This document shows, in pieces, positions 32,761-47,800 of a stretch of 64,000 bases of DNA (positions are counted from its first letter, which is position 1; each line of letters begins with the position of its first letter). Below the pieces are notes generated by a model. It did not search any database. It was not told where the DNA came from and saw only the letters and a program-made list of their open reading frames with translations. Made by a program: the position numbers and the translations under genes. Source of the DNA: Paraburkholderia phenazinium (GTDB taxonomy: Bacteria > Pseudomonadota > Gammaproteobacteria > Burkholderiales > Burkholderiaceae); the NCBI RefSeq assembly GCF_900142845.1, contig NZ_FSRU01000001.1, positions 1,798,001 to 1,862,000 of the forward strand, given 5' to 3'.

Positions 32761-33393
32761 TTACCGCCGCGCTTCGGTGGCCATGCGCACGGCGAGGCCG
32801 GCGAGCACGGTGCCCATCAGCCAGCGCTGCACGAGGATCCACGCGGGCCGCCTGGCGAGAAACACCGCAATCGAACCGGCCATGAGCGCGACCATCGAGT
32901 TGACGGTCAGGCTGAGCGCAATCTGCAGCGTCCCCAGCACCAGCGACTGCTCCAGCACATGACCGTGTTGCGGATCGATGAACTGCGGCAGCAGCGACAG
33001 ATACAGCACCGCAATTTTCGGGTTCAGCAGGTTCGTGACGAAACCCATGGCAAACAGTTTGCGCGGGCTATCGGCCGGCAGGTCGCGCACCTGAAACGGC
33101 GAGCGGCCGCCCGGTTTGACGGCTTGCCACGCGAGCCACAGCATATAGAGCGCGCCGCCGAAGCGCAGCGCGTCGTATGCGAACGGCACGGCGAGCAGCA
33201 GGGCGGTGATGCCGAGCGCGGCGCTCAACATATAGAAGACGAAGCCGAGCGCCACGCCGCCGAGCGAAATCAGGCCCGCGGTGCGGCCCTGGCAGATCGA
33301 GCGCGAGACGAGGTAGAGCATGTTCGGGCCGGGCGTCAGCGCCATTCCGAGCGAGACGAGACCGAAGGTGAGCAGCTTGGCGAGTTCAGGCAT
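32761..33393 (-). CDS. LysE/RhtB-family amino-acid exporter
   Basis: 210 residues with six hydrophobic segments. The family signature T-P-G-P-N-M-L-Y-L-V-S-R-S sits in the first helix region and N-L-L-N-P-K-I-A-V-L-Y-L in the middle. These proteins export amino acids such as homoserine, threonine or lysine using the proton gradient. First gene of a two-gene unit with a GNAT enzyme. Confidence 0.92.
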   Translation of the reverse strand: MPELAKLLTFGLVSLGMALTPGPNMLYLVSRSICQGRTAGLISLGGVALGFVFYMLSAALGITALLLAVPFAYDALRFGGALYMLWLAWQAVKPGGRSPFQVRDLPADSPRKLFAMGFVTNLLNPKIAVLYLSLLPQFIDPQHGHVLEQSLVLGTLQIALSLTVNSMVALMAGSIAVFLARRPAWILVQRWLMGTVLAGLAVRMATEARR

Positions 33394-33631
33394 GGCGGGG
33401 CTCCTTGGAGATTGATGCGGCCGATGTGGCTAAGACAACTGAGGCAGCAATACCCAGGCGCGCGGCGGTTCGCGAGATTGATGTCGCGGTCCGCGTTTCC
33501 CGATGGTGATCCATCTTCAAGCGCCAGTTGCGCGGACCGGACGATTATTCCACGCCCGGCGCGAAGCGGGCAAATCGAAGCGCTCATGGGCGACGCCTGC
33601 GCGTGCCGCGCGCTTGACGCGCCAGCCGCGC

Positions 33632-33940
33632 TTACCGGTCGCTCTTGTTGCGGTTCGCGCGGTTCTGCACGCGCTGGATCAGCATCACGGAAAAGCTGCG
33701 CATGCGGACCACGCGGCGCGTTTGCTCCACCTCGCTCGCGACGTCCTTCGGTGGGTTGGGCTGCAGCGCCCAATAGAGCGCCGCGAGCCAGCCGAAGCCG
33801 GTCCAGCCGAGGCATGCGTTGAACAGGGCGAGCGTCAGCAGATCATGACGTTTGCGCCGGTCGGCGAGAATGGCCGGCAGGAAGTACAACCCCAATGCAA
33901 TGACTGCGGCTACGGCTTGAACGACCGTGCTGGCGCCCAT
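33632..33940 (-). CDS. Superinfection-immunity (Imm)-like small membrane protein
   Basis: 102 residues with two membrane helices. Y-F-L-P-A-I-L-A-D-R-R-K-R-H between them and L-F-N-A-C-L-G-W-T-G-F-G-W-L-A-A-L-Y-W-A in the second fit the PF14373 family named after phage T4 Imm, which blocks DNA entry of superinfecting phage. Bacterial members are common and their role is not established. No prophage genes are nearby, so this is not evidence of a prophage. Confidence 0.8.
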   Translation of the reverse strand: MGASTVVQAVAAVIALGLYFLPAILADRRKRHDLLTLALFNACLGWTGFGWLAALYWALQPNPPKDVASEVEQTRRVVRMRSFSVMLIQRVQNRANRNKSDR

Positions 33941-34177
33941 CGCGGTTCCTCCAAGCGTAAGCGGATTCTTTCAATTGTCGCTCGAATGAGCAATTTGCGC
34001 AGTAATGGATGTGCTTTGGATAGGCTTTATTGCGAATCCCAACAGGGTGGACGCCACGCATGGCCTCGGCAGCGCAATGCTGCAGCGCCGCGCGACGGCT
34101 TGGCCGAATGGGGGACTTCAGGCCGGCACTGTTGAGGTCTATCATGTGCGTTTTGACCGACCGACCGGACAGCCAAC

Positions 34178-35641
34178 ATGATTTCCGACGACACCACCCA
34201 GCAAGCCAGGCAGATCAACCACGACACGCTACGCGAGTTTGTCGAGCGCAAGTGGAACGACGAGATCGTGCCGGCGCTGACGGACTATATTGCCGTGCCG
34301 GCCAAAAGCCCGGGCTTCGACGCGGACTGGGCCAGGCACGGCTTTATCGACCGCGTGGTGACGGACGCCGCGCAGTGGGCGGAGCAACAGCCGGTCAAAG
34401 GCCTGAAGCTGGAAGTAATTCGCCTGCCGGGCCGCACGCCGGTCATCTTCTTCGAGACACCGGCTACGCGCTCGGGCAGTACCGAGACCATCGTGCTGTA
34501 CGGCCACCTCGACAAGCAGCCTGAATTCGACGGCTGGCGCAACGACCTCGGCCCGTGGACCCCCAAACTCGAAGACGGCAAGCTGTACGGCCGCGGCGGC
34601 GCGGATGACGGCTACGCCATCTACGCGAGCCTCACGGCCCTCGCCGCGCTCGACGCACAAGGTGCGGAACGTCCGCGCTGTGTCGGCCTGATCGAAACCT
34701 GCGAGGAGTCGGGCAGCTACGATCTGCTGCCGTATGTCGACGCGCTGCGCGAGCGGCTCGGCAAAGTGGGGCTGGTGGTGTGCCTCGACTCGGGCGCGGG
34801 CAATTACGACCAGTTGTGGCTGACCACCTCGCTGCGCGGTCTGGTGTCGGGCGACCTCGAAGTGCATGTGCTCGATGAAGGCATTCACTCGGGCGGTTAT
34901 GGCGGCATCACGCCGTCGAGCTTCCGCATCATGCGGCAACTGTTCGACCGTCTTGAAGACGCGTCGAACGGTAATCTGCTGCCAAAGGGTTTCCATGCTC
35001 CGATCCCGGCCGACCGTCTGCGCGAAGCAGAGGCGACCGCCCATATTCTGGGTGACGACGTCTGGAAGAAAATCCCCTGGGCATGCGGCCAGGACGGCCG
35101 TCAGGTGCTGCCCACCACCACCGATCCGAAAGAGGCGCTGCTCAACTCGACGTGGCGTCCGTCGCTATCGGTGACGGGCGCGGCCGGTTTGCCGGCTATC
35201 GCCGATGCCGGCAATGTGCTGCGTCCGCGTACCGCGTTCAAGCTGTCGTTGCGCCTGCCGCCGCTTCTCGATGCAGTCAAGGCGGTTGCGGAGCTGAAAG
35301 CGTTGCTCGAGTTCGATCCGCCGTACAACGCCAAGGTCACCTTCAAGCCGGACGCCGGCGCGGCCACCGGCTGGAGTGCGCCGGAGCTGGCGCCGTGGCT
35401 CGCAACGGCTCTCAACGACGCATCGCGTCAGCATTACGGCGCGGACTGTGCGTACATGGGGCAGGGCGGCACGATCCCGCTGATGAATGTGCTCAAGGAG
35501 GGTTTCCCGCATTCGCAGTTTATGGTGTGCGGCGTGCTTGGACCGAAGTCGAACGCGCACGGCCCGAACGAGTTCCTGCACGTGCCGTATGGCAAGAAGC
35601 TGACGGCGGCGGTTGCCGACGTGATCGCCGCGGCGCCTTGA
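34178..35641 (+). CDS. M20-family zinc metallopeptidase (dipeptidase-like)
   Basis: 487 residues. Metal ligands and catalytic residues are recognisable: His110 and Asp112 in Y-G-H-L-D-K-Q, bridging Asp143 in R-G-G-A-D-D-G, catalytic Glu176 and ligand Glu177 in E-T-C-E-E-S-G-S, Asp in C-L-D-S-G-A-G-N, and a C-terminal histidine in K-S-N-A-H-G-P-N-E. The middle holds the dimerisation/lid domain. It cleaves dipeptides or N-acyl amino acids in the cytoplasm. The Ldh-family gene follows 48 bases later and may be co-transcribed. Confidence 0.92.
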   Translation: MISDDTTQQARQINHDTLREFVERKWNDEIVPALTDYIAVPAKSPGFDADWARHGFIDRVVTDAAQWAEQQPVKGLKLEVIRLPGRTPVIFFETPATRSGSTETIVLYGHLDKQPEFDGWRNDLGPWTPKLEDGKLYGRGGADDGYAIYASLTALAALDAQGAERPRCVGLIETCEESGSYDLLPYVDALRERLGKVGLVVCLDSGAGNYDQLWLTTSLRGLVSGDLEVHVLDEGIHSGGYGGITPSSFRIMRQLFDRLEDASNGNLLPKGFHAPIPADRLREAEATAHILGDDVWKKIPWACGQDGRQVLPTTTDPKEALLNSTWRPSLSVTGAAGLPAIADAGNVLRPRTAFKLSLRLPPLLDAVKAVAELKALLEFDPPYNAKVTFKPDAGAATGWSAPELAPWLATALNDASRQHYGADCAYMGQGGTIPLMNVLKEGFPHSQFMVCGVLGPKSNAHGPNEFLHVPYGKKLTAAVADVIAAAP

Positions 35642-35689
35642 ACGGAAGGCGGTGCCGAACCTCAACCTGCTTGCTCACCGATACTGCGA

Positions 35690-36793
35690 ATGAACGAACC
35701 TCGCGCTGCCTATCCGTCGCCGCTCAGCATTCCATCCGCAACGCTGCACGATTATGTGCGGGCCATCTGGGAGCAAGCCGGCAGTGCGCCGCGCGAGGCC
35801 GAACTGGTCGCCGATCATCTGGTGGCCGCAAATCTCACCGGGCACGATTCGCATGGCGTCGGGATGATTCCGCGCTATGTGGCCTCGCTGCGCGATAACG
35901 AACTCAAGCTCAACCTGCATGCGCAGGTGGCGCGCGATGCGGGCGCCGTGCTGAGCATCGACGGCGGCAAAGGCTTCGGCCAGGTGGTCGCCTATGAGGC
36001 GATGGAGCACGGCATCGAGCGTGCGAAACGGCTCGGCATCTGCGCGGTCGGGTTGCGCGGCGCGCATCACATTGGCCGCATCGGTCATTGGGCCGAGCAA
36101 TGCGCGCGTGCCGGGCTCGTTTCGTTTCACTTCGTCAATGTGGCGGGCGATCCGCTCGTGGCGCCTTTTGGCGGCACCGATCGCCGTATCGGCACCAATC
36201 CGTTCTGCGCTGCGTTTCCGCGCAGCGGCAAGCCGCCGCTGGTGCTCGACTTCGCCACCAGCGCCGTGGCGTTCGGCAAGGTTCGGGTGGCGTATAACCA
36301 GGGCAAGCAGGTTCCGCCCGGCGCGCTCATCGATCACGACGGGCAGGCCACGCTCGAACCGAAAGCCATGATCGAGGCGCCCTTCGGGTCGTTGCTGCCG
36401 TTCGGCGGCCACAAGGGCTTCGGGCTGGCGGCGATGTGCGAGATTTTCGGCGGCGCATTGTCGGGTGGCTATACGACGCATGCGGAGACGCTGGGCACCA
36501 ACCACGCGATCGTTAACTGCATGCTGTCGGTGATCATCAATCCCGCCGCCTTCGATGCACCGAACGCCGAGGCCGAAGCCGATGCGTTTGTCGAATGGGT
36601 CAAGGCTTCGCCGCTTGCCGCGGGCACTGAATCTATCCAGGCGCCCGGCGAACCGGAGCGTGCCATGCGGGCCAGGCGCGAGGCCCAGGGCGTGCCGGTC
36701 GATCCGGCGACATGGCGGCAGATCGGCGACGCAGCGCTTGCGGTCGGCATGCCGGCCGAGCAGGTCGATCGCTGGTCGCAGCATTTGCAATAA
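35690..36793 (+). CDS. Ldh-family (malate/lactate/ureidoglycolate type) NAD(P)-dependent oxidoreductase
   Basis: 367 residues. The non-Rossmann Ldh2/YlbC fold is indicated by G-H-D-S-H-G-V near residue 47 and the R-G-A-H-H-I-G-R-I-G block, with G-T-N-P-F-C-A-A-F-P later. Members oxidise 2-hydroxy acids (malate, sulfolactate, ureidoglycolate) or reduce delta-1-piperideine-2-carboxylate-like imines. It follows the M20 peptidase by 48 bases. Substrate unknown. An inverted repeat downstream is a probable terminator. Confidence 0.88.
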   Translation: MNEPRAAYPSPLSIPSATLHDYVRAIWEQAGSAPREAELVADHLVAANLTGHDSHGVGMIPRYVASLRDNELKLNLHAQVARDAGAVLSIDGGKGFGQVVAYEAMEHGIERAKRLGICAVGLRGAHHIGRIGHWAEQCARAGLVSFHFVNVAGDPLVAPFGGTDRRIGTNPFCAAFPRSGKPPLVLDFATSAVAFGKVRVAYNQGKQVPPGALIDHDGQATLEPKAMIEAPFGSLLPFGGHKGFGLAAMCEIFGGALSGGYTTHAETLGTNHAIVNCMLSVIINPAAFDAPNAEAEADAFVEWVKASPLAAGTESIQAPGEPERAMRARREAQGVPVDPATWRQIGDAALAVGMPAEQVDRWSQHLQ

Positions 36794-36863
36794 CAGCAAC
36801 GCAGTGCCCCGCATCCCGCCCGCCGCCTCAAACCGCTTCGAAGCAGTCATCCCGCATAACGGT

Positions 36864-36900
36864 AATTAATTACCGCCGCATTCCGCGGCGGCAATTAATT
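36864..36900. terminator. Long inverted repeat, probable bidirectional terminator
   Basis: AATTAATT, A, CCGCCGC, 5-base loop, GCGGCGG, C, AATTAATT. Both arms pair over 15 positions around one mismatch. The GC-rich top and AT-rich base resemble a terminator, 70 bases after the Ldh-family stop. There is no long uninterrupted T-run. Confidence 0.55.
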
Positions 36901-36935
36901 CCGTATCCAAGCGCACATCGTTCTGACATCGCGCT

Positions 36936-36965
36936 TTGACACAAGCCTTTTCTTGCGCTTATTTC
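36936..36965 (+). promoter_or_regulatory. Possible rpfF promoter
   Basis: TTGACA (36936-36941), 18-base spacer, TATTTC (36960-36965). The -35 is ideal, the -10 poor. It would give a leader of about 180 bases to the rpfF start. Confidence 0.35.
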
Positions 36966-37155
36966 GGTGTGCTTTCCATGCGCTCCGTATGCATCCAGCA
37001 CCCCCATTCCTTTTGAACGTCCCCGCTCACCCGCTTGCCACGGGTTTGCAAGGACTACTTGTGTTTGTCCGTTAGCAAACCCGCTCCCACCTTATTCAGG
37101 TCTGCTTTAGGCTCGACTTGCATTACCGCCGTTTAACCTTAAAGGACCGTTCAAA

Positions 37156-38037
37156 ATGAATCTTCACAATCATCACGCCTGCCGTCCCTTCCTCGAAGCG
37201 GGTAATTTGTCGCAGATTTCGGCCTATTATGAAGAAGGGCGCAATGTCATGTGGATGATGTTGCGGGCACAACCCCGTCCCTGTTTCAACCTCGAACTGG
37301 TGCACGATATTCTTGGCCTTGCTCAGGCCGCACGCGATTCGCGTCTGCCGATCGATTTCTGGGTGACCGGCTCGTTGATCCCGGCAATCTACAACGTCGG
37401 CGGCGATCTCGACTTCTTCGCGGAGACGATCCGCGCCGGCAAGCGTCAGTCGTTGCTGTCGTATGCGCGGGCCTGTGTCGATTGCGTGCATGCGGCCGCG
37501 CGCGGTTTCGATACCGGCGCCATCTCAATCGCCATGGTGGAAGGGACCGCGCTCGGAGGCGGTTTCGAAGCGGCGCTCGCGCATCATTTCCTGCTCGCGC
37601 AGAACGATGCCCGCATGGGTTTTCCGGAGATCGCCTTCAATCTGTTCCCGGGCATGGGCGGCTATTCGCTGGTCGCACGCAAGGCCGGCATGCGTCTCGC
37701 GGAAGAGCTGATCGGCATCGGCGAGTCGCATACGGCAGAGTGGTATGCGGGCAAGGGACTCGTCGACCAGTTGTTCGAGCCGGGCGAAGCCTATGTCGCC
37801 ACGCGTACCTTTATCGACACGCTGCGTCCGAAAATGAACGGCATTCGCGCCATGTTGCGGGCGCGTCAGCGGGTCCTGAAGATCTCGCGTGCCGAGTTGA
37901 TGGAGATCACCGAGGACTGGGTGGAGGCCGCGTTCACCATCGAAGAGAAAGACCTGGCTTTTATGGAGCGGCTGGTGATGCTGCAGAACCGCCGCACTTC
38001 GAACACCCTGCGCCAGAATAGCGCGAGCATCGCCTGA
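37156..38037 (+). CDS. rpfF: RpfF, BDSF (cis-2-dodecenoic acid) synthase
   Basis: 293 residues of the crotonase fold. It makes the diffusible fatty-acid signal BDSF by dehydrating 3-hydroxydodecanoyl-ACP and releasing the free acid. The catalytic glutamates are Glu138 in L-G-G-G-F-E-A-A and Glu158 in G-F-P-E-I-A-F-N, with the same 20-residue spacing as the pair known in Xanthomonas RpfF. Y-Y-E-E-G-R-N-V-M-W-M-M-L-R near the start and the E-D-W-V-E-A-A-F-T-I tail are typical of Burkholderia RpfF. It is convergent with rpfR, 13 bases apart, as in Burkholderia cenocepacia. The start is preceded by AAAGGA. Confidence 0.95.
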   Translation: MNLHNHHACRPFLEAGNLSQISAYYEEGRNVMWMMLRAQPRPCFNLELVHDILGLAQAARDSRLPIDFWVTGSLIPAIYNVGGDLDFFAETIRAGKRQSLLSYARACVDCVHAAARGFDTGAISIAMVEGTALGGGFEAALAHHFLLAQNDARMGFPEIAFNLFPGMGGYSLVARKAGMRLAEELIGIGESHTAEWYAGKGLVDQLFEPGEAYVATRTFIDTLRPKMNGIRAMLRARQRVLKISRAELMEITEDWVEAAFTIEEKDLAFMERLVMLQNRRTSNTLRQNSASIA

Positions 38038-38050
38038 AACGTCCGGAAGC

Positions 38051-40054
38051 TCAGGCGATTAACCTGAGCTTCTGCCTGTCGCGCAGCCACTGTTCGAATT
38101 CCGCGGCCGGCATCGGCTGGCCGTACAGAAAGCCCTGTACGTAGTCCACGCCAAGCCCCTTCATGAAGGCTTCTTCCGCTTCCGTTTCGATCCCTTCCGC
38201 CACCACCTTGAAATTCAGCTCCTGGGCCACCGCGACCATCGAGCGCACCAGTGCCTGCGCTTTCGTATTCTCGTTGATCGAGCGCACGAAGCTGCGATCC
38301 AGCTTGATGACATCGAGCGGAATCCGCCCGAGTTGCGACAGCGACGAATAGCCGGTGCCGAAGTCGTCGAGATGCACCTGCGCCCCGAGTTGACGAAACT
38401 GCGTAATCAGCTCAATGGCGGCGGCTTCGTCTTCGATCAGGCAGCTTTCGGTGAGCTCGAGATCGATCAGGCACGGGTCGAGCCCCGCTTGCTGAAGCGC
38501 TTCGGCAAAATGCCGGACCACGGCGGTATCCACCAGTTGCCGTGCGGAGACGTTGATCGCCACGCGCAGATTGAAGCCCGCGGCCTTCCAGCGGGCGGCC
38601 TGCAGGGCGGCGGTCTGCATGACCCAGCGGCCGAGGTGGCCGATCAGTCCCGATTCTTCTGCATACCGAATGAACTCGGTGGGCAGGATCAGCCCGCGCT
38701 CCGGCGAATTCCAGCGTATCAGCGCTTCGACGCCGAGCACCACACCGGTCGAAAGCGACAGCTTGGGCTGATAGAAGAGCGTGAACTGGCCTTCGTCGAT
38801 GCCGCGGCGCAGGTTGGTGTCGAGCCACATATACTCGGCCACCTTGCGGTCCATTTCCTGCGAGAACACGCGGTAGGTGCGCTTGCCTTCGTCCTTGGCG
38901 ACGTACATGGCGGTGTCTGCCGAGCGGATCAGCGATTCGAGGCTGTCGCCGTGTTCGGGACTCAGCGCAATGCCGATCGAACAGCCGGTGTAGACCTCGA
39001 CGAGCCCCAGGCTGAACGGCGTGCGCATGCGCTCCAGAATGCGTTGCGCGGTGGCTTCGAGCGAGGCGAGCGTGCCGGTGGCGGCCAGCACGATAAACTC
39101 GTCGCCGCCCAGCCGCGCGAGCGTATCGCCTTGGTTCAGGCAGGTGCTGATGGCTGCCGACACGTCTTTGATCAGCCGGTCGCCGAACACGTGGCCGTAG
39201 TGATCGTTGACCTTCTTGAAGTTGTCGAGGTCGAGGAACAGAATGCCGACCGACTCGTCGAGCGCCGCGCTCGCAATCGCGGCGCGGATCTTGTCCTGAA
39301 TCGCGTTGCGATTGGCGAGGCCGGTCAGGGAGTCGGTGTTGGCGAGTTCGGTCAGACGTTCCTGCGCGCGGCGTTCCTCGGTAATGTCCGTGCCCGAGCA
39401 GATCAGGAACTGCTCGTCGACGCCGCTGCCGCTCTGTACGAACTTGTTGCGAAACAGGAAGAGCCGCTCGCCGTGGACGGTTTTCACGAGCCGTTCGACT
39501 TCGTACGAGACGCCGCGGTTGAAGAAGCCGGCAATGTTCTGGCTCGACGCCGCACCGGCTTCGGACGACATGAACAACGCCCACACGCTCCGGCCGACGA
39601 TGTCTTCCTCTTTCATGCCGGTGAGTTCTTCGGCGAGGCGATTGAAACGCTGGATGCGACCGTTGCGGTCGACGATCACCACCACCGAATTGACCTCCGA
39701 GACCACCTGCTCGGCAAACGACAGGCCGTGGACGAGGTCGCGCGCCACCGATTCGGTATCTTCGTACGCCGAAGCGGTGCCTGCCCACAGATTGGCGCTC
39801 AGCTTCTTGCCGACCAGATGCAGCCGCAGGGGCGCGCCGGACAGGCGGACGTCGAGAATCAGATGGGCGGTGATGCCGGTGAGGCGGCGGATTTGCGCGG
39901 CTTGCTGCGGGTTCAGGGGGATGGCGGCATTGGCAGGCATGTCGCCGGTGACCGGCGTCAGCTCGAGCGCGTTGCTGTCTTTGGACAGACGCCAGCAAGG
40001 GCTGCTTGTGCCGAACTGGGCATAGAGCACCTGGTCGTGTTGGTCGTCGTTCAT
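38051..40054 (-). CDS. rpfR: RpfR, PAS-GGDEF-EAL BDSF receptor
   Basis: 667 residues. Order: N-terminal RpfF-interaction region (about 1-95), PAS domain (about 110-225), GGDEF (L-G-G-D-E-F at 315-320, intact) and EAL (V-E-A-L-I-R-W, motif at 443-445; D-D-F-G-T-G-Y-S-S later). BDSF binding to the PAS domain activates c-di-GMP hydrolysis in B. cenocepacia RpfR and so lowers c-di-GMP; both catalytic motifs look intact here, so the protein may be bifunctional. It converges on rpfF, and its product also binds RpfF. No transmembrane segment is seen, so it is cytoplasmic. Confidence 0.95.
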   Translation of the reverse strand: MNDDQHDQVLYAQFGTSSPCWRLSKDSNALELTPVTGDMPANAAIPLNPQQAAQIRRLTGITAHLILDVRLSGAPLRLHLVGKKLSANLWAGTASAYEDTESVARDLVHGLSFAEQVVSEVNSVVVIVDRNGRIQRFNRLAEELTGMKEEDIVGRSVWALFMSSEAGAASSQNIAGFFNRGVSYEVERLVKTVHGERLFLFRNKFVQSGSGVDEQFLICSGTDITEERRAQERLTELANTDSLTGLANRNAIQDKIRAAIASAALDESVGILFLDLDNFKKVNDHYGHVFGDRLIKDVSAAISTCLNQGDTLARLGGDEFIVLAATGTLASLEATAQRILERMRTPFSLGLVEVYTGCSIGIALSPEHGDSLESLIRSADTAMYVAKDEGKRTYRVFSQEMDRKVAEYMWLDTNLRRGIDEGQFTLFYQPKLSLSTGVVLGVEALIRWNSPERGLILPTEFIRYAEESGLIGHLGRWVMQTAALQAARWKAAGFNLRVAINVSARQLVDTAVVRHFAEALQQAGLDPCLIDLELTESCLIEDEAAAIELITQFRQLGAQVHLDDFGTGYSSLSQLGRIPLDVIKLDRSFVRSINENTKAQALVRSMVAVAQELNFKVVAEGIETEAEEAFMKGLGVDYVQGFLYGQPMPAAEFEQWLRDRQKLRLIA

Positions 40055-40238
40055 AGGCTTCCCCGGACAAGGCGAGCTTGCGGGCCGACAGCGTGAACAG
40101 GTGGCTGGCGGGTGACAGTCAGTCTACATCAGATGAAACCGCAACTTCATTGTATCCGGGCAATCTGCACTCGCGGACATAAAGGTTGAACGGTGAACCC
40201 ACCTTGAATCTTTAGACACCCTAACATCTCAGTGACGC

Positions 40239-44666
<4,428 letters not shown>

Positions 44667-44837
44667 GCTGCCGTAGATGGGGGCGCGACGGGCCATATCC
44701 AGAGGGGCGGTGGACGCCGTTAGGTTGGTCGAGACAGAGGCCCAGTCTCGCAGGTTTTGGACAGGTGTGCCAGGAACGTGTATGAGCGCCACAGCAGCAT
44801 TTTTTGCCGTGTTTCAAGGGGTGCCGGCCGGTACGAC

Positions 44838-47800
44838 CTACCAGCTCCAGCGCACGCCTGCGTTGCCCGTCACCGTACGTTGGTGGGATCCGCCGAGGTT
44901 GGTCAGCCAGCTCGCGGCGGCATACACACTGCCCGACTTGCTCACCTTCGCCGTGACGCCTGCGCCGATCTGTCCCGCGGTCTGCCCGACGTTCGTGCCG
45001 ATGTCGGTCGCGCCGCCAAACGTCGTGTTGTCGTTCGAACCGAACGAGCGCAGCACGTTCAGCCGCAGCCACGGTTGCCAACTGGTGCCGAGTGTGTCGA
45101 AACGCCCTTGCAGCCGGACGCCGAAGCGGCCGAGAAAGGTGTTGCCGCTATTGAAGCTCACACTGGAGACGCCGTCGTTCAGATCGTCGATCGACAGATG
45201 TTGCCAGATCAACTGCGCTTGCGGCTCGATGGTGAGGACGCTGCCAAGCGGAATCGGCAGGCCGCCTTCGAGCGATCCGCTCACCGCGTCGCCATGTGTC
45301 GTTGCGCCGACGTTGTCGCGCGACAGCGGATCGACGGTGAGGGCGCTGCCCATCAGGACGGCATCGGTGTACCAGCCGCCTGGCCCGATATGGGTCCAGT
45401 AGCCGCCGAGACTGTAGGCGTTGATCGCGAGATGCCCGGCATCGAGGCTGGGCGTGCCGAGCGCAAAGCCGTCGACATCGCCGGTGGCGCGCGCGAAGCC
45501 CACCAGCAGGCCGTAGTGGTTGCGCTGGCCGCTGGCGCTCGTGTCGGCATAAATATCCTGGCCGGCCTGCATGCCGTAGATGGAACCGTCGAACTCCGGG
45601 CTGACGGTGCCGTCCTGACTCAGCACGCTGTGGCTGCCCCATACGCGCCCCCACGCCGCCGGCAAGGTGCCGTTGTCGGTCAGCAGGGACTGGTCGCCGA
45701 GGCGCTCGTGGAAGGTGTCGATCTGCATGATGCCGATCTGCCGCGCGACGCTCGGAATCTCCGCGTAGACAGGGACTTCGACGCGATAGAGCGGAATCGG
45801 CCCGGAGCCTGCCGCGCCCGGCGCCGGCAGCGCGGGCGTGCCCGCCGCGGCAATCGGCTCGCCCGACAGGTTCGAGGACGGCGTGCCTTCCGGCGAGGTG
45901 CTGGTGGGCGTCGAAGGCAAGGGCGCGACGGTGTTGCGCAAATACCAGTTGTCGGACGTCCCGGCGCTCACGCCGCCTTTCGCCAGATAGTAGGAATAGG
46001 CGCCAGCCTTGACCGGCGCGGCGAGCGTGAAGGCACTGGCCTCGGTCGTCGCGCCGTTGGCCGCCTGGATCACTTCGATGCCGTTCGCGACCGTTTCGGC
46101 CCCTTGACCGCCGACATTCGTGATCTTCAGCGCGGTCGAGCCGCTCCCGGTTCCTCCGCTGATCACGAGCCGGTCTGACGCCGCGCCGTCGCCGGCCACT
46201 TGCGTGTTCAGGCCGAGCAGGCCGTTCTGGCCGACGTAATTGCCGGCTACCGTCAACTGATTGCCCACCCCCGTGCCGCCGATCTGCACAAGGCCCGCGT
46301 TGAACAGCGCTCCGTTGATCGTGAAGCCGCCGTTCGCCTCGGCACTGAAAGACGGCAGCGCATTGGCGGCCTCAATCGTGCCGTTGTTGGTGACCGTACC
46401 GCTGACGCTGCCATAGCCGCCGAGCGTCGCACCGGCGGCCACCGTCGCACCGCCTCCACCCGCCAGCGAGGCGCTGGCATGCGCGGCGTCGCCCACCGCG
46501 AGCGTGCCGGCGGCGACGGTGGTTGCGCCGCTATAGGTGCTGGCGCCTGTCATCAACAGGCTGCCGGTGCCGTCCTTCGTCAGCGCGCCTGCACCGGTAA
46601 CCGGTTGCGCCAGGGTCGAAGAAAAGGACTGCGTATCGATTGTGCCGCCGCCCGCATTCAATGTGACCGCGCGCGTGCTGGCGAGATCCACGCTCTGGGT
46701 CAATTGCAGGGTGCCGCCGTTGAACGTGAGACTGCCGGTATTCGCGCCCAGCGCACTGTCCGCGCCGATCGCGACGGTACCCGCCGTCAAGGTGGTGCCG
46801 CCCGAGTAGGTGTTGCCGCCGGCGGCGCCGGGCGCCAGCGTCAAGCTGCCGGCGCCGGTTTTTTCGACCGCGCCGCTGCCCGAGATCAGTCCCGCGTAGG
46901 TGCCGTCGCTGGTTTGCGCGAAGCGCACGAGGCCGTTGTCCGTGACCGTTTGCGGCAGACTCTGCGCAGTGGCCTGCAAGGTTGCGCCGCTGTCGACGAG
47001 GCCCGCGGCGCTCGCGCCCAGCGTGCCGGTGAGGTTGAGCGTGCCGCTTTGCACATGGGCGAGTGTAAAGGTGCCGCTGCCGCTCCAGTTCCACAGCGTG
47101 CCCTGCATCAGCAAGGTCTGGAAGTTCGTAAACGCATTCGATGCCGTGCCGGTGCCCTGCAACGTCACGGTGTTCGTTCCGGCGCCGCCGTCCGCGGTGC
47201 CGTTGATGACGGAACCGGTTTGCAGGATCAGCGAATCGTTGCCGTTGCCCATTGAAATCGCCGTGCCGGCTCCGCTCTGCACGAGTCCGGCGTTGATGAC
47301 CGTCGTGTTGCCGTTGAGCGTGCGAATGCCCGCCGCGCTCTGGCTGATGATCTGGCCGCCGGCAAGATTCTGAATGGTGGCCGTGAAGCTCGACCCGGCC
47401 GTATTCGAAAACACCGCGTCGGAGCCGCTGCCGCTTGCGGTGATCGAACCGGTATTGATCAGGACGTCGTTGTTGCCTTGCAGATAGGCGGTGGTACTGG
47501 ACGTACCCGTGGTCGACAACGTGCCGCTGTTGTTGATCGTGCCGCTGCCGCCAAGAATCGAGGCCGCGCGCGCGTTGCTGCCAGAGGTCGTCACCGTACC
47601 GGTGTTGACCAGGGTGTTATTCAGTTGACCGGAATTTGTTTGTCCCCATGCCGCGGTCATGCCATACGCGTTGGGGCCCGCGGTCGTAATCGATCCGTTG
47701 TTGGTCAGGGTATTGCCGCTGCCATTCGCGGCCATGCCGTCGTTATACGCACCGGTGGTATTGATGACGCCGCCGGCCGCGTTGGTCACGCTGTTGTTAT

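Noticed and set aside
33632..33940. Prophage remnant suggested by the superinfection-immunity-like protein
   Set aside because: This family is common in bacterial chromosomes, and no integrase, att-site repeat or phage structural gene lies nearby.
38333..40096. Open frame of 587 codons antisense to rpfR
   Set aside because: rpfR has intact PAS, GGDEF and EAL motifs. The antisense frame has no recognisable domain and follows codon bias of the other strand.
46200..47255. Open frame of 351 codons antisense to the autotransporter
   Set aside because: The repeats of the autotransporter passenger create it; no start signal or domain is present.
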